Shown one piece after another: positions 9,597-21,828 of a DNA stretch of 64,000 nucleotides (position 1 is the stretch's first letter; every line of letters starts with the position of its first letter). The DNA is taken from NCBI GenBank assembly GCA_947561395.2, contig OX387192.1:37717520-37781519 (forward strand). The letters run 5' to 3'. A program made the position numbers and the translations under genes. This stretch comes from Buxus sempervirens (taxonomy: Eukaryota > Streptophyta > Magnoliopsida > Buxales > Buxaceae). Under the pieces are notes generated by a model. The model was given only the letters and a program-made list of their open reading frames with translations. It was not told the origin of the DNA and did not search any database.

Positions 9597-12514
9597 ATGG
9601 CACCGCTAGGTGAACCAACAAACCCACCTCTCGGTTACAATAAATGTATGGTTTGGATTAAAAGGTGGGAAGCTTAGCGTCAAGGGAGTTCCATTGCTTT
9701 CTGACGTCCCTAGCAATGTCACTTTTACTACTTTCTCTTCCATTTGTCAGTCTTCTGATGCTCCCCGTACTATTTTCGAGCGTGTTCAGTCCACTGCACA
9801 CATGGGTGGGTTCCTTGGCTTCAGAAAAGCGGAGAAGTCTGACAGGCTGATGAACTCCTTGGGCAAGTTCAATGACAGAAGCTTCTTAAGCATTTTCAGG
9901 TTCAAGACCTGGTGGACAACCATGTGGGTAGGGATTAGAGGGTCAGAATTACAAATGGAGACTCAATGGGTACTCTTAAATGTTCCAGAATTGAGCTCCT
10001 ATGTTCTGATACTTCCCTTAGCTGAAGGGAAGTTCAGGTCTGCTCTCCATCCAGGGGATGACGGAAGTGTCATGCTCTGTGCTGAGAGTGGATCTATCCA
10101 AGTTAAGGCATCATCTTTCAGTTCAGTTGTTTATGTTCATGTATCTGACAACCCTTACAACTTGATGAAGGAAGCATACAGTGCTGTAAGAGTCCATCTC
10201 AACACATTCATGCTGTTGGAAGAGAAATCAGTCCCTTGTAGACAAATTTGGCTGGTGCACTTGGGATGCTTTTTACTTGACCGTAAACCCCTTGAGCGTC
10301 TGGCATGGAGTAAAGGAGTTTGTTGAGGGGGGGATTCCACCAAGGTTCATTATAATTGATGATGGCTGGCAGAGCTTCAATCTTGATGGTGAGAACCCAA
10401 ATGAGGATGCTAAAAACCTGATCTTGGGTGGGGAACAGATGACTGCCAGGCTTTACAGGCTTGAGGGGGGAGAGAAATTCAGGAAGTACAGGGGTGGGAC
10501 TTATTTGGGTCCCAATGCCCCATCATTCAATTCCCAGAGATCAAAGATGCTGATTGCGAAGGCAATCAAGCTGAAATTTACTACGGAAGGCCATGACAGA
10601 GATATCCACAATGGCTTCTCTGGCTTGTTGGAGTTTGAATCGAAGATTAAGGTGCTGAAACAAGAGATGATTGAGATGCTTGGAATGGCAAAACAGGATT
10701 GAAGCAACATTTCAACTGGATGCCATGGGAGCTCTTCCCGTTAAGGCTGACGAATTTGGGATGAAGCCCTTTATTCAGGACCTGAAATCTAAATTCAGAT
10801 CATTAGATGATGTATATGCATGGCATGCTCTCTGTGGTGCTTGGGGTGGTGTTAGGCCAGGAGCAACTCATTTCAGCTCTAAGGTAGTTCATCTTGAAGT
10901 CTCTCCTGGACTAGATGGGACAATGTATGATCTTGCAGTGCTGAAGATTGTTGAAGCTGGGATAGGGCTCATCCATCCTGACGAAGTGGCTGATTTCTAT
11001 GATTCAATGCATTCCTATCTTGCCAAAGTCGGAATAACAGGAGCAAAGGTGGACGTCATACACGAGGCAGACACTGGAGGCTGTTTGCGAGGAATATGAA
11101 GGCTGAATAGAGCTTGCAAAGGCTTATTACAAAGGCCTGAGTCGCTCACAAAGAACTTCAATGCAACTGGATTGATCTCAAGCATGCAGCAGTGCAATGA
11201 CTTCTTCTTTCTTGGAAGATGGCAGATATCTATGGGAAGAGTGGGTGAGAATTCCAGAGCATATGGTCTTCCCCTCTTCTCTACATATATCATTTCCATT
11301 GAAGACTAAGCAGTAGCTTGATAATTTCAACTTGCAATATTAGCAGTGGAGATTAACCATGTAAATTTTGGTTCAGGTGATGACTTCTGGTTTGAAGATC
11401 CCAATGGAGATCCAACATGTGTGTACTGGCTACAGGGTGTCCATATGATCCATTGTGCATACAACAGCTTGTGGATGGATCAGATCATAGAACCTGACTG
11501 GGATATGTTCCAATCTGACCACCTGTGTGCAAAATTCCATGCTAGCTCTAGGGCCATCTGTGGGGGGGCCTGTTTACTTGAGTGACTCAATGGGTGATCA
11601 TGATTTTGATCTCATTAAGAAGCTTGTTTTCCCTGATGGAACCATTCCCAAGTGCCAGCATTTTGCACTCCCAACTAGAGACTGCCTCTTCAAGAACCCA
11701 CTTTTTTATGGCAAGACAATTCTCAAGATTTGGAACTTAAACAAGGTAAAATAAACCCCCACACGCCAATAAAAGCATACTTGAATGACTTCATTGATTC
11801 AAATCAAGCAGCAGTTGAGACAGTTGAACCTTTTTTTCCTTTTATTTTTCTTTTATTTCAGCCAAATTCCTATTGATGAGTTTTCCATCCTGAGTTGAAA
11901 TATTTTCCATCCTCAATATGTGTCTATCTTCACAGTTTGGAGGTGTAATGGAAGCATTTAACTGCCAAGGTGCCAGGTGGGACTCGACGAAGAAATGGAT
12001 CAGAGGCTATGCACATTGTTACAAGCCAGTGTCTGGTTCAGTACATGTTAATGATGTTGAATGGGACCAGAAGGAAGCATCAGCTAACCTTGGTGAAGCT
12101 GAATTGTACGCAGTCTATCTTAAGCAGCCAGAAGAACCGAACTTGATGACTCCTGCTAAATCTAATGCCATCCAAATTACCCTCCAACCGTCCTCATTTG
12201 AGCTTTTCAGCTTTGTGCCCATCAAGAAGCTCGGTCACAGCACTAGATTTGCACCCATTGGGCTTACAAACATGTTTAACAGTGGAGGAAGCATTGAAGG
12301 ACTGAAGTACTATGATGGGTCTGGATCAATTGAGATTAAGGTCAAAGGTAGAGGGGAATTCTTAGCTTATGCAAGTGAGTCCCCAAAGAAATGTTACTTG
12401 AATGGTGTTGAAGTGGGTTTCGAATGGTCTGCTGCTGGTGATGGTAAATTGGTCTTGGATCTTCCTTGGATGGAAGAGTGCAGTGGCATTTCTGATTTGG
12501 GATTTGTCTTTTGA
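9597..12514 (+). pseudogene. STS: Stachyose synthase (raffinose-family galactosyltransferase), multiply broken
   Basis: The intact enzyme moves galactose from galactinol to raffinose to make stachyose (glycoside hydrolase family 36). Family blocks appear in order over three exons (about 9597-11244, 11377-11745, 11936-12514) with clean GT-AG borders: KGVPLLSDVP, MGGFLGF, FRFKTWWTTMWVG, DKFGWCTWDAFYLTV, FIIIDDGWQS, WHALCGAWGGVRP, KVDVIH, QQCNDFFFLG, DPNGDP, SYNSLWM-like, SRAICGG, FPDGTIPKC, FAPIGLTNMFNSGG. The segment with RKYRGGTYLGPNAP and a lysine/glutamate-rich stretch is the insert that separates stachyose synthase from raffinose synthase. Lesions: a frame change after the first ATG (about 9630), another near 10235 before the WCTW motif, another near 10690, a TGA at about 11097 plus a shift near 11135, and an extra G in the G7 run at about 11562-11568. 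Exon 3 is intact. Retained introns show it is not a processed copy. Confidence 0.9.
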
Positions 12515-13063
12515 GTTCGGTTTAGCTTTTTTAACCAAAATATTCTTACTGGTCTTGTTCTTTAAATAAAATAAAATAAAATTTTTTTTTTAAATCTCAG
12601 AATGGTATGCTCTGTTCATGATATTAGGGTCTTGGTTTGGCTTAATGGTAAGAATTGTGAAAAAATACAGGTAATTAAATGAAAGCGATTGGCTTGGGTG
12701 AGTGAACACATGGTCCTTAGGAACAACATAACATGTGCACAAGATCAGGTTCTGAGAACATCGGGGTACTGACAAGTCTGAGATGCAAACGGTTCCGTTG
12801 CAAGAATTTAAGAGGTGTCGTTTGGTGGGGTCCACGCAACAGACACTGTATACTACGCCCAACAGCAGGGGCTTTCCCGCGCCCGCCTCTGGCCAGACAA
12901 TGAGCACATTCGTGTTCCTCTTCCACCGAACACTGCCTCTCTCTTTCTCTCCCTAAAACTAGGGTTTCCCTTCGCTTCCCCTGATTGCAGAATCTAACTC
13001 ACTTTCTTTATATTTTCCTGCTTGCTTAAGGGTATTAGGGTTAGGGCTTCTGAGAGATGTGGG

Positions 13064-16000
13064 ATGTTCGGAAAGTTGATGAAACTCTTCTGCTTCTGTT
13101 GGAAGCCCCGTGGCGTTAGTGTTGATGGATGTGGTGCTGATGGATGCGAAGGGAGAAAGGGTTTGCTTTGGTTTCGGGATATTGGCCGATATGCCTTTGG
13201 TGATTTCTCCATGGCCGTCGTGCAGGCCAATCAGGTGCTGGAAGATCAGAGCCAGATTGAGTCGGGACCCTTCGGTACCTTTGTCGGCGTCTACGATGGA
13301 CACGGAGGCCCCGACGCTGCTCGATACGTTTGTGACAATCTGTTTCGGCGATTTCGAGGTTCGCCACACCTCCTCTTCTCCCTTTATTTTTTTTTTTTTT
13401 GGAGTTATTATATTATATCTGACTAGAATTTATTTTTCTTTGTGTGCTTCGACCAAAGTTTACTCATAATTATCAAAAAATTAGTAGAAGTAATTTTGAA
13501 GATCATTGATGATTTTAATTAATTTCCGTCTTCCCTTTTTGGGGATCCTCTGCTTCCCCTGAACGATGAACCTCGTGTCATGGATCTTATTGTACCATGA
13601 AAGATGATTAAATAAATATTAAGTACGCGATACAACCTGCGGGTTCTGCATTCCAGTGTTTTCTTTCTTTTATCAAAGCTTAACGCTCGCTAAGTTGTCT
13701 TAAATCGGCGTCAATTTTTTTTGACAAATCTAATTTGGAAATCTTTGCATAACTAGGTAGTGGTTTTATTGATCTGAAAGCCACATTGTTAATTATTCCT
13801 TTTTGTCTTGTAGATATAACCGTCTGCTATCAAAGAGTTGCATCGAAGGCAGACTTGGATGAAAATTCAGGGCCTTTTTGTTCTTTTGTTGTAGTTTCTA
13901 ATATGTTACCATTTTCTAGTTATATTGTAATGGGCATCATGAATAACTTTTGTTTGTTTATTATATTTTCGTTTTTTATATATTTGCTTGGCAAATACCT
14001 GAAATTCGTTGTCCATGTGAGTTCTTAGACATTATGTTCCTGCAGAGGTTTCAGCAGAAGCTCAGGGTGTTGTGACATCTGAGACGATCAGGAGAGCATT
14101 TCTTGAGACAGAAGAAGGGTTTACAGCCCTCGTGTCTGAGCTATGGGATGCCCAGCCACATATAGCAACAGTTGGCTCATGCTGTCTAGTTGGAGTTATT
14201 TGTCAGCAAACCCTCTATGTGGCAAATCTTGGAGATTCCCGTGTTGTACTGGGTAGGAAAGTGGGAAACACGGGGGGTATTGCTGCTATTCAGTTATCAA
14301 CAGAGCACAATGCCAACCAGGAAGCAGTGAGGCACGAGCTTAAAGAATTACACCCAAATGACCCTCAAATAGTTGTCCTTAAGCATGGAGTTTGGAGAGT
14401 AAAAGGCATAATTCAGGTTTGTGATTGTATCCCTTTTATCTTTATATCCTGTTAAGGTAATCTTTTCATGTGCTATGCAATGATTGGATATCACTTCCTT
14501 TTATAGTAGATCCTTTATTCTTCAAAATACACCTTGGAAACAAGAATTGTTTGCTTCTGTAAGCAAGCTGAAGCTTTCTTTTGAGACTAGTGCTTTGAAA
14601 GATGGATGCCTGAAGCAAGGCATTTAATATTCAAAACATGGTGCAAAGCATAAGCCGAAAACAATATGAATTGTTTTCGGCAATGATGTACACTAAACAA
14701 TGGGATGATTCTTCAATTAATATTTGGTGTTGTGTGTCATTGTATCAGCTCTACTATGTAAAAGTGTCAATCAATTCATTGTATCAGCTTTGATACATAT
14801 CTGTTTCAATCAGGAGTGAGTGACACCCAAGTACTAAAAATGTGACTTCAAAAGCTTGTGGCATGCTTTAAGACATGAATCTCAAGCTTTATGATCCCCT
14901 ATTTTTCACATTAGAAAAATTATCAGTAGGAGGAATTGCATAGAGATAAAAAAAAAGAAAAAAGATAAAAGCATGGAAGTGCTATATATGGTAAAGAAAA
15001 AGGTAGATTTACCCGTCTTAACTCTCTCATCCTATGAATATGTTACTTTTTTTTATGCCAAATATTGTGCTTTTTCTACGTCATAGTGGGCCTATAACTG
15101 ACTTTTAAAATTTTCATTTTGGGTTCAACAGAATATGTAATATGCATAGAAATTCAGAAGCTCCTCCCACTCAGCATCTAGCTCTTTCTATTGTGTAACA
15201 TTCTAGCTTATATCTCTTTTGCATGATTCCAACATAAATATTCAAATAGAACAATGTTTCAATTCCAAAAGCATATGATGGTAATATTTTATTTTCTCAT
15301 CAACAGTCATATAAACTTCCATATTATATTGCTTTTAGATATTTGTGAAATTCAAGAAATCATTGTTCTAGTCTTAATTCTTCTGAGAGACAATAGAAGC
15401 TTTTAAAACTTTTTTTATAATTGCTTGGTGCATGTGCAATCATCTGTGTCTCTTATTTTCACTTAATATTATAATTCTTGTGAGAGATAATAATGTTTAA
15501 GAAGGCTTGTGAATTTATACTTCGGTGTGAACCTGGATATGAAGCTTAAAGTAGAAACTTGAGGTGAAAAGATGTGGAGGCTTGTATCCTCCCGGGGTCA
15601 TGTTTGAATTTACAACTCATATTGTGAGGCTTACCTTATGGTAGAAGTTTGCATTGTTGAAAAGTGTTGTCCTTGATAGAGGTTTTTAAGTATTTGAATT
15701 AACATCTCCTTTATTTAGAATGTTCTTTGAGCTGTTTCATTCTGTTTTTGCTTCAAATTTTGTTTTCCTGAATATTATGATCATGGCCCTTTCTGGATAG
15801 TGGAATTCGTACCATCAACACTGAGATTGTATGTGATGCAGGTTTCTAGATCTATAGGAGATGTATATATGAAACATGCGCAGTATAACAGCGAACCAAT
15901 TAATGGGAAATTCAGACTTCCTGAACCAATGAACATGCCCATTATGACTGCCAATCCATCTATTACTTCTCATCCTCTCCAACTGAATGACTCTTTCCTT

Positions 16001-17563
16001 ATTTTTGCATCTGACGGTCTATGGGAACACTTGAGCAATGAAAAAGCTGTGGATATTGTCCACAATCGTCCATGTGCTGTAAGATTTTACCTTTCTATTT
16101 TTCCTGTCACATTCACGTATTTCTGAACTTACATTTGTGCTTTTAGATTGTGTTTTTCAATAGTCATGAAACAGCTTGGATTTCTCCTTTTTGTTTCTTT
16201 GTGGTTGTGCTCCAAAAGTTCTGACAGAGTAATCATTTACTATGACTGGATTTATTGTCATGAGTTTGGGTTGATTGTTTAACAGAAATCACTGGTGCAC
16301 ATGTTTTTTCATTTCTTTTTATGATTATGATTTTCCTTGATGAAGAGCTTTATCCTTACTTTCCAAATCTTCAGAACTGCCTTGTTATAGTTCATTTAAT
16401 GTGTATAGTGTGTGCTTTTTTAGAAATTTCTTTGACAAACTTCTTATTGTTAATTTTTCCCATAGCAATTTTGTTTATAGGCATGAAAACTACAGAAACA
16501 AAAACTTCCTTAAAAATATTTGTACAATTCTTTTCCCTCAGGTATTTCGTTTTTCCTTATGCATTCTACCTGATAATGTGAGATGAAATGTTAATTATTG
16601 ATGTATGGGTCTTTAATGGATGTGATAGGTGGCCTAGAGGGACACATTCTTTTAAGTCTTCTTCGACTTGATTATGCAGTCCTAATGGGTTCTTTCTTAG
16701 TAACACAGATGGATTGCACATAATTTTTATGCCCAAATTTGTTATTTGAACTTGATGTAATAATGGTTTTATTATTTGTAGTACAAAGTTTTTGGCGAGT
16801 GAACGGAAGTTTCTTCATGCACTTGAGGCATGGATCTACTCATTACAATAAAATGTATAGTGTTAGTGCTTGTCTTAGATATTAATCTCCAAATACATTT
16901 AAAAATGAATGACTCAACTGTAAGGCATGTATCACCCTTGATATTCATCATACATGCACACCATATGGAAGAATGTGATATTCCCATGCAGCACGCAATT
17001 CCTAAGTTCATCCATTTTTCCATATGAAAACTGAGGATCTTTATCAGTAACAATCGTCAAGGACCTACAAAATGCAATCTTTAGTTATGGTGCTCTGTAA
17101 CATGGTTTGGTGCATTGTACATTTTATGTACGCATTTGCAATCGTCATTGAGATTCCACTTTCACTGTAAATGGGTTGAAATCATGTTTTTGTGATAACC
17201 ATATGCAGTAAGATGCGTGTTACAATGGAAGGGGGTCTGCTTCAGTTTGCAGGTCCTTGTCTTCTTGTTTTTCTTTTAAATGTGGTCTTCTAGGTAATGT
17301 ATTGGATTTCAAGCGGCTGTCTTTGGGTTAACAAGCTTGGATTTATGCAGGGAAGTGCTAAAAGGTTGATTAAAGCTGCGCTTCAAGAAGCAGCAAGAAA
17401 ACGAGAGATGAGATATTGTGATCTTAAAAGGATTGATAAGAAGGTCCGACGCCACTTCCATGATGATATCACTGTCATCGTTCTGTTCCTGAACCATGAC
17501 CTTATATCCAGAGGCTCGGTTCATTGCCCACTGCTTTCCATCCGAAGTGCTCGGGATCATTAA
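13064..17563 (+). CDS. Protein phosphatase 2C, clade D
   Basis: Four exons, 13064-13358, 14046-14416, 15842-16078 and 17351-17563, join in frame to 371 residues, typical for plant clade D PP2Cs. These Mg/Mn-dependent Ser/Thr phosphatases include ones that dephosphorylate plasma-membrane H+-ATPase and are opposed by SAUR proteins. Visible motifs: [20 protein letters not shown] (48-67), metal-binding VYDGHGG (76-82), [10 protein letters not shown] (141-150), GDSR (161-164), SRSIGDVY from the start of exon 3, [12 protein letters not shown] (metal-binding Asp), and [10 protein letters not shown] near the C-terminus. The N-terminus [15 protein letters not shown] is short, basic and cysteine-rich, as usual for the clade. 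The start is the ATG that opens the PP2C frame; an out-of-frame ATG lies 7 bases upstream. Introns 2 and 3 exceed 1.2 kb. Confidence 0.94.
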
Positions 17564-18309
17564 TTATTTATGAACCTACTATACTTGCGATTTTTTAGAG
17601 AGAAATTAATGATTTCATAATTTTCTTGAATCATCATAAATTTGATGATTTGTATTGAGTGTTGAGGCTGGCACATGATAAAGCAATTCCCGCTGAGATT
17701 TCACTACAGCTTGTTTTACAGATGCTGTGGCTATGAACTAGGAAGAGTTTTGATATCTGTAATATGTCTTATGTAATCAGTAATCTGTTGAAAGTGGCTC
17801 GAGAGCCTTGCGTTCAGTATCTTTGGAATGGAGTTATTATGTTTCTGTTATACAATATTAAGGGTCAGAATTTCTTCGAGGGAAAGGGTAATGATTGAAT
17901 TTAATAGAAAAAAATGGAGAGGAGAGAGAAGAAGCAGGTAAATAGAGATCCATTACATGCGAACTAGCAGAAAGTCTAAGAGGATATCCAGGCTTAAGTT
18001 TTAGCCTGAAGTAAGGTAATTTACAATTCCAAAAACTGTATTACCTATATCGGTATATGGTTTGTTGGACTTCTAAAACGGGGCAAAAAAAAAGGTATTT
18101 TTTTATGGCCTGTGCCGCATGCTTGAGCGTCCATGAGTTGGCCAAGATTGACCTTTACAAGAAACGAAGAGAAGAAGGAAATGTCCCACAATTAAGACAT
18201 TATTAATCAGACAATCCTTCTCCAAGTAATATTGCTCACAGGAGAAAAAAAATTTCCCAAAATGAAGACATGATAGTAGTCAATGTAGTTTATTGTGAGA
18301 TCCAGAAAT
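17564..18309 (+). other. PP2C 3' flank, no gene
   Basis: Should contain the PP2C 3' UTR (long T-rich stretch to about 17860). No coding sequence was recognised before the LINE fragment. Confidence 0.4.
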
Positions 18310-19085
18310 CAAGATTAAACACGAGCCAACAGAGTCTTTTTTGGATGAATAATGAGCTTTCATTAATCTTAAAAACAGGCAACAAGAAGGAAAAACAGAT
18401 TACCCATGCGAGATGGGCATGAGGCAAAAAAGAAAGAAACACCTGTATCTACCCTGTTGACCCTTACACTGCTCCTAAGCCATAAAACAAAACAGCCTCA
18501 AAATGAAAGACTCCCATTAACCCAGTCCCTAGCCAGTGTTCCCCAACTTCTCCTCAACTCATTTACAGCAATCCCCCAAAACTTCTTGTGAAGAAGTTAC
18601 ATCCTCTATAGCACCTTCGATACTCAATTGCCAATTCTCAAAAATACAATTATCCCGAACCTTCCAAATGATCCACACAACAGTGAAGAAAACTGCCCAA
18701 TATATTTGCCTTCCCTTTCTCCCCAGTGCTGAAAATCTCCACTGAAAGAACAGTTGATCTGGCTTTTCTGGCATTACCCATGAAACTTTGATCTGCTGCA
18801 AGAAATGATGCCAGATTTTTGTGGTGAATTTGCAATGAATAAGTAAACGGTCAGCTGATTCTTCACCCTGAAAACATATAACGCGCACTGAAGGGGATCT
18901 CACAAGGTTCTTCCACAAGCCAACAGAGTTGAACAACACTTCAACACCATCCCCAAATTCCAATGTGTTTAGGATATAGCTCAAGAACCAAGTGTCAATT
19001 CTAGCACAGAGCATGTATCTGATACTAGTTTGACAGTATAAGTTTCCCATGTCCACCAGAGATGAACAATCATTAGGTTCCAAAA
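18310..19085 (-). mobile_element. LINE fragment with zf-RVT region (minus strand)
   Basis: The minus-strand frame 19083-18559 (174 residues) has the zinc-binding reverse-transcriptase C-terminal region of plant LINEs. It shows GESADRLLIHCKFTTKIWHHFL (the C....H..H..C-type block, with its first cysteine apparently changed) and WIIWKVRDNCIFE. It runs into a 3' tail near 18310-18365 (minus sense ...AATGAAAGCTCATTATTCATCC). No upstream reverse-transcriptase core is present, so the element is 5'-truncated. It lies downstream of both PP2C (+) and the FHA gene (-), in a region where neither should be disturbed. Confidence 0.8.
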
Positions 19086-19621
19086 TATCAAATGAGTAGC
19101 ACTTTTTTACTGCAAATGCAGGTTTTCATGGCATCCGGTACTTGTATGCAACAACAGACATGCACTACAAGCTCCAGTACAACACAATGGGTGACATTGA
19201 TTCAAGTCGTACTAGTAGAAACATGTCTAACACTGATTTTGAAGTTAAATGACATTGATTCAAAAGACAGCATTTTGAAGTTAAAGACTTCAAAACACAA
19301 TGGCACAACTAATTAATTAAGTGGAAAAAATCAGATATGTCTCACACTTAAAAACAAACTACACATCAAAGTGGGGACTGGCTTTGGTGGGGACTGGCTT
19401 ATGGGAGAAAATAATGATCAAGAAACCAGATGCCAATGCAAAGACCAAGTGATGATCACACCATGGTGATTGATACTTCCAAGTTCCAACAATTTTAAAC
19501 TATGGCAGGAAGGGAATAGGAAAAAGGGGGAAAAAAAGGTCCTCTTTTTTTTTTTAATCCAAAAAAATTTCAGCACTTACACAGTCAATGGTTCAAGTGA
19601 GCACACACACACTCAAAAAGC

Positions 19622-20914
19622 TCAGTGGTTCAAGTTACCTGATATATCAAACAGCAGTGTCGAAGCCGCAGGTAATTTACCCTTCTCATTTTGCTGCTGT
19701 GACACAAACTCGTGGAATTGCTTAGCTCGCTCTCTAATACCCAAGATAATTTCTTCAGTAGTTTCATATATGTGTTTTGGCAAATGAACCTCCATATAAT
19801 CAAACCATTCCCCCAGTGTCATATTCTCCAGATCTAAACCATCATTCACATGGACAAAACTCTCTCTGACAGTCGATTCATTCAATGATTCCTTGCAATT
19901 TTCTACCTTTGAACTTGATCCCTCAAGGATCATCTCAGCCTCTGAACCAGGAACAAACACCGAAGGCCCAACCTGTGAAGCCTTCGTACTTACTCGAAAA
20001 GCTGTGTCTGTCTGATTCCCTTCAAGTGAATCTAGGTTCGCTGGATGTCTAATATTTTCTTGATTTGAATTCAAGTTTTCAGGAATTTGAACCAGGGAAG
20101 CAGAAGAAACGGAATCGGAAGGTTCACTGCCCTTCAAAGCCCTAGTCCTTTTTAAAGCCACTTGTCGCCTCTGCTTCTCCCCGAGAGGAGCCACATTATC
20201 TGGACCTTGACAACTTTCTTGACCTAAAGTTAAACTTTCAGTAATTTTATACAACTCACCCACAGATTCCACATGTTGATCAATCGCAGCCCTGTTCTTT
20301 CGTGGACGCCCTCGCTTTGTTCTGTTCTCTACAACGGTTGCCGCACTCTCTGTTCCGCCACCATTCCCAGGCTCTACAGTAGGTTTCTCACTTGCCTTCG
20401 GAACATCAGGAACAGAATCCAAAGCAGACTCTACAGGCTCTTCCTTCACGGCAACAGTCCTTTGGGAGGCGGCTACACGCCTGGGATTTCTCCTCGGTCG
20501 ATTCTCAACATTGCCAGCATCGAACCCGTCAACGACCTCAACTTTAACCGCAGCTTTCCTTACATTCTTTCTCAAACCTAAATCCTCCTTGGTTTCATGT
20601 TCGACACACACCCTGAGAGAGGTATATTCTCCGATCTTAATCACGTCTCCATCCCTGAGATGGAAGGGCGTCAACGGACGGATCTTGACGTCGTTCAAGA
20701 GCGTACCGTTGGAGGTTTCGAGGTCGGAAACCATCCAATTTCCGTCGCGAAAGTCGATTAGTAGATGTTTCGAAGAAATTCCAGCGTCTTTGATGCAGAG
20801 AGTGTTACCCTTAACAACTCTACCGAGTCGAATCACAGATCCAGGTCTGCAATCTAGGGTTTCCCCCTCGCGAGGACCTTTCTCCACGATCAATTTCAGG
20901 GCGCATCCTTCCAT
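19622..20914 (-). CDS. FHA-domain protein with AT-hook (At4g14490-like)
   Basis: A frame of 430 residues from ATG 20914. An ATG 11 codons upstream at 20947 is also in frame, but MEGCALKLIVEKGPREGE matches how related plant proteins begin. The FHA domain (about 5-105) has the phospho-threonine-binding set: G31-R32, S48-K-H50 and N69-G70. A long low-complexity, charged middle follows, with an AT-hook RGRPRK (201-206) that suggests minor-groove DNA binding. A conserved C-terminal block contains LGEWFDYMEVHLPKHIYETTEEIILGI. A nuclear phosphopeptide-reading role is inferred. Near the end (minus sense) TATCAG|GTAACTTG is a good splice donor, so the true C-terminus may come from a further exon downstream. 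The last residues (NLNH) could be intron read-through. Confidence 0.85.
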   Translation of the reverse strand: MEGCALKLIVEKGPREGETLDCRPGSVIRLGRVVKGNTLCIKDAGISSKHLLIDFRDGNWMVSDLETSNGTLLNDVKIRPLTPFHLRDGDVIKIGEYTSLRVCVEHETKEDLGLRKNVRKAAVKVEVVDGFDAGNVENRPRRNPRRVAASQRTVAVKEEPVESALDSVPDVPKASEKPTVEPGNGGGTESAATVVENRTKRGRPRKNRAAIDQHVESVGELYKITESLTLGQESCQGPDNVAPLGEKQRRQVALKRTRALKGSEPSDSVSSASLVQIPENLNSNQENIRHPANLDSLEGNQTDTAFRVSTKASQVGPSVFVPGSEAEMILEGSSSKVENCKESLNESTVRESFVHVNDGLDLENMTLGEWFDYMEVHLPKHIYETTEEIILGIRERAKQFHEFVSQQQNEKGKLPAASTLLFDISGNLNH

Positions 20915-21153
20915 GTGTGTGGGGAACGTCCGCGAAACGAGACTCAAAATGGGGAGAACGTCCGGTGAATTGTCTTCGGAGTTCGGATGCAGGAAAACTC
21001 GTCACAGATTCATCCACTTACAAGATCAAAAAATATTTCAAACAAAAAAAAGGCGGTAATTCGAGATCAACAGATCCTCAGATGGTGCTGCAACTTCTTT
21101 TTCCGTTTTTGCCCTTCTCCGAACGCGAGTGTATCCAACTAGTGACATCAAAA

Positions 21154-21371
21154 TCTATACCATCTATACTATACATTGTCCCAGGCGCCCCCTTGGAATC
21201 GCACCAAGCATCATATGCAACTTTTCACATTTACCCTTATACAGCATTGCCAAATTTCATTAATAAAAGGATAGAATTGTCAAAACTGCCACAAAATTTT
21301 TGAAACCCAACAATCGATTAAGCAATTATTCCCTCTCACGACGTGCAGTACTGCATGTGTACCCTGCTGGT
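21154..21371 (+). mobile_element. Helitron-like non-autonomous element
   Basis: Begins TCTATACCATCTATACTAT and ends with a near-perfect hairpin (TGCAGTACTGCA, a 12-base palindrome) followed by ACCCTGCTGGT. This is the same end plan as the copies at 39681 and 47406. The core is diverged. Confidence 0.4.
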
Positions 21372-21828
21372 CTATAATAAATCGAACTCGCCTGAAATTT
21401 ACAGTCAAAAATAGCCCAAGATAATACTTCTATTTACGTCTCTGATAATGTTTGATAATTACCTACACATTACCCTTCTTTCTTTTTGCAACAGGCATTA
21501 CATGCTTTCCCCTAGTAAGAAATAAAAAACAAAATGGAGGAGTCAATGAAATTTAATATCATGATTTGTTCAATTCCTTTTTCAAAAATTAATTAAGTAA
21601 AAAGATGAAAATAATGAAATGAGATGCTTCATTTAGGTTAAAAGAACATGAAATGAAATCACTTGCAATTCTTGACTGCAATGGTACTTGTCAAAAATAT
21701 TTTTGACTACAATGGTTATTGTTGTCGAGTGAGATACTGCCATGCCATGTAGAGCATCACATGATCAATGTTTTTCTCACGTGGGTAAAAAACACAAACC
21801 GTAGGATGCTTTACAGCATCTCACTCCA

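Noticed and set aside
20273..21059. Plus-strand frames of 102-182 residues
   Set aside because: Shadows of the FHA gene on the other strand; composition reflects the antisense of its coding sequence.
21719..21828. Upstream extension of the LINE frame (SISLH... before CTKLP)
   Set aside because: Falls in the host MITE and the target-site duplication; the LINE-like residues there are a chance read-through.
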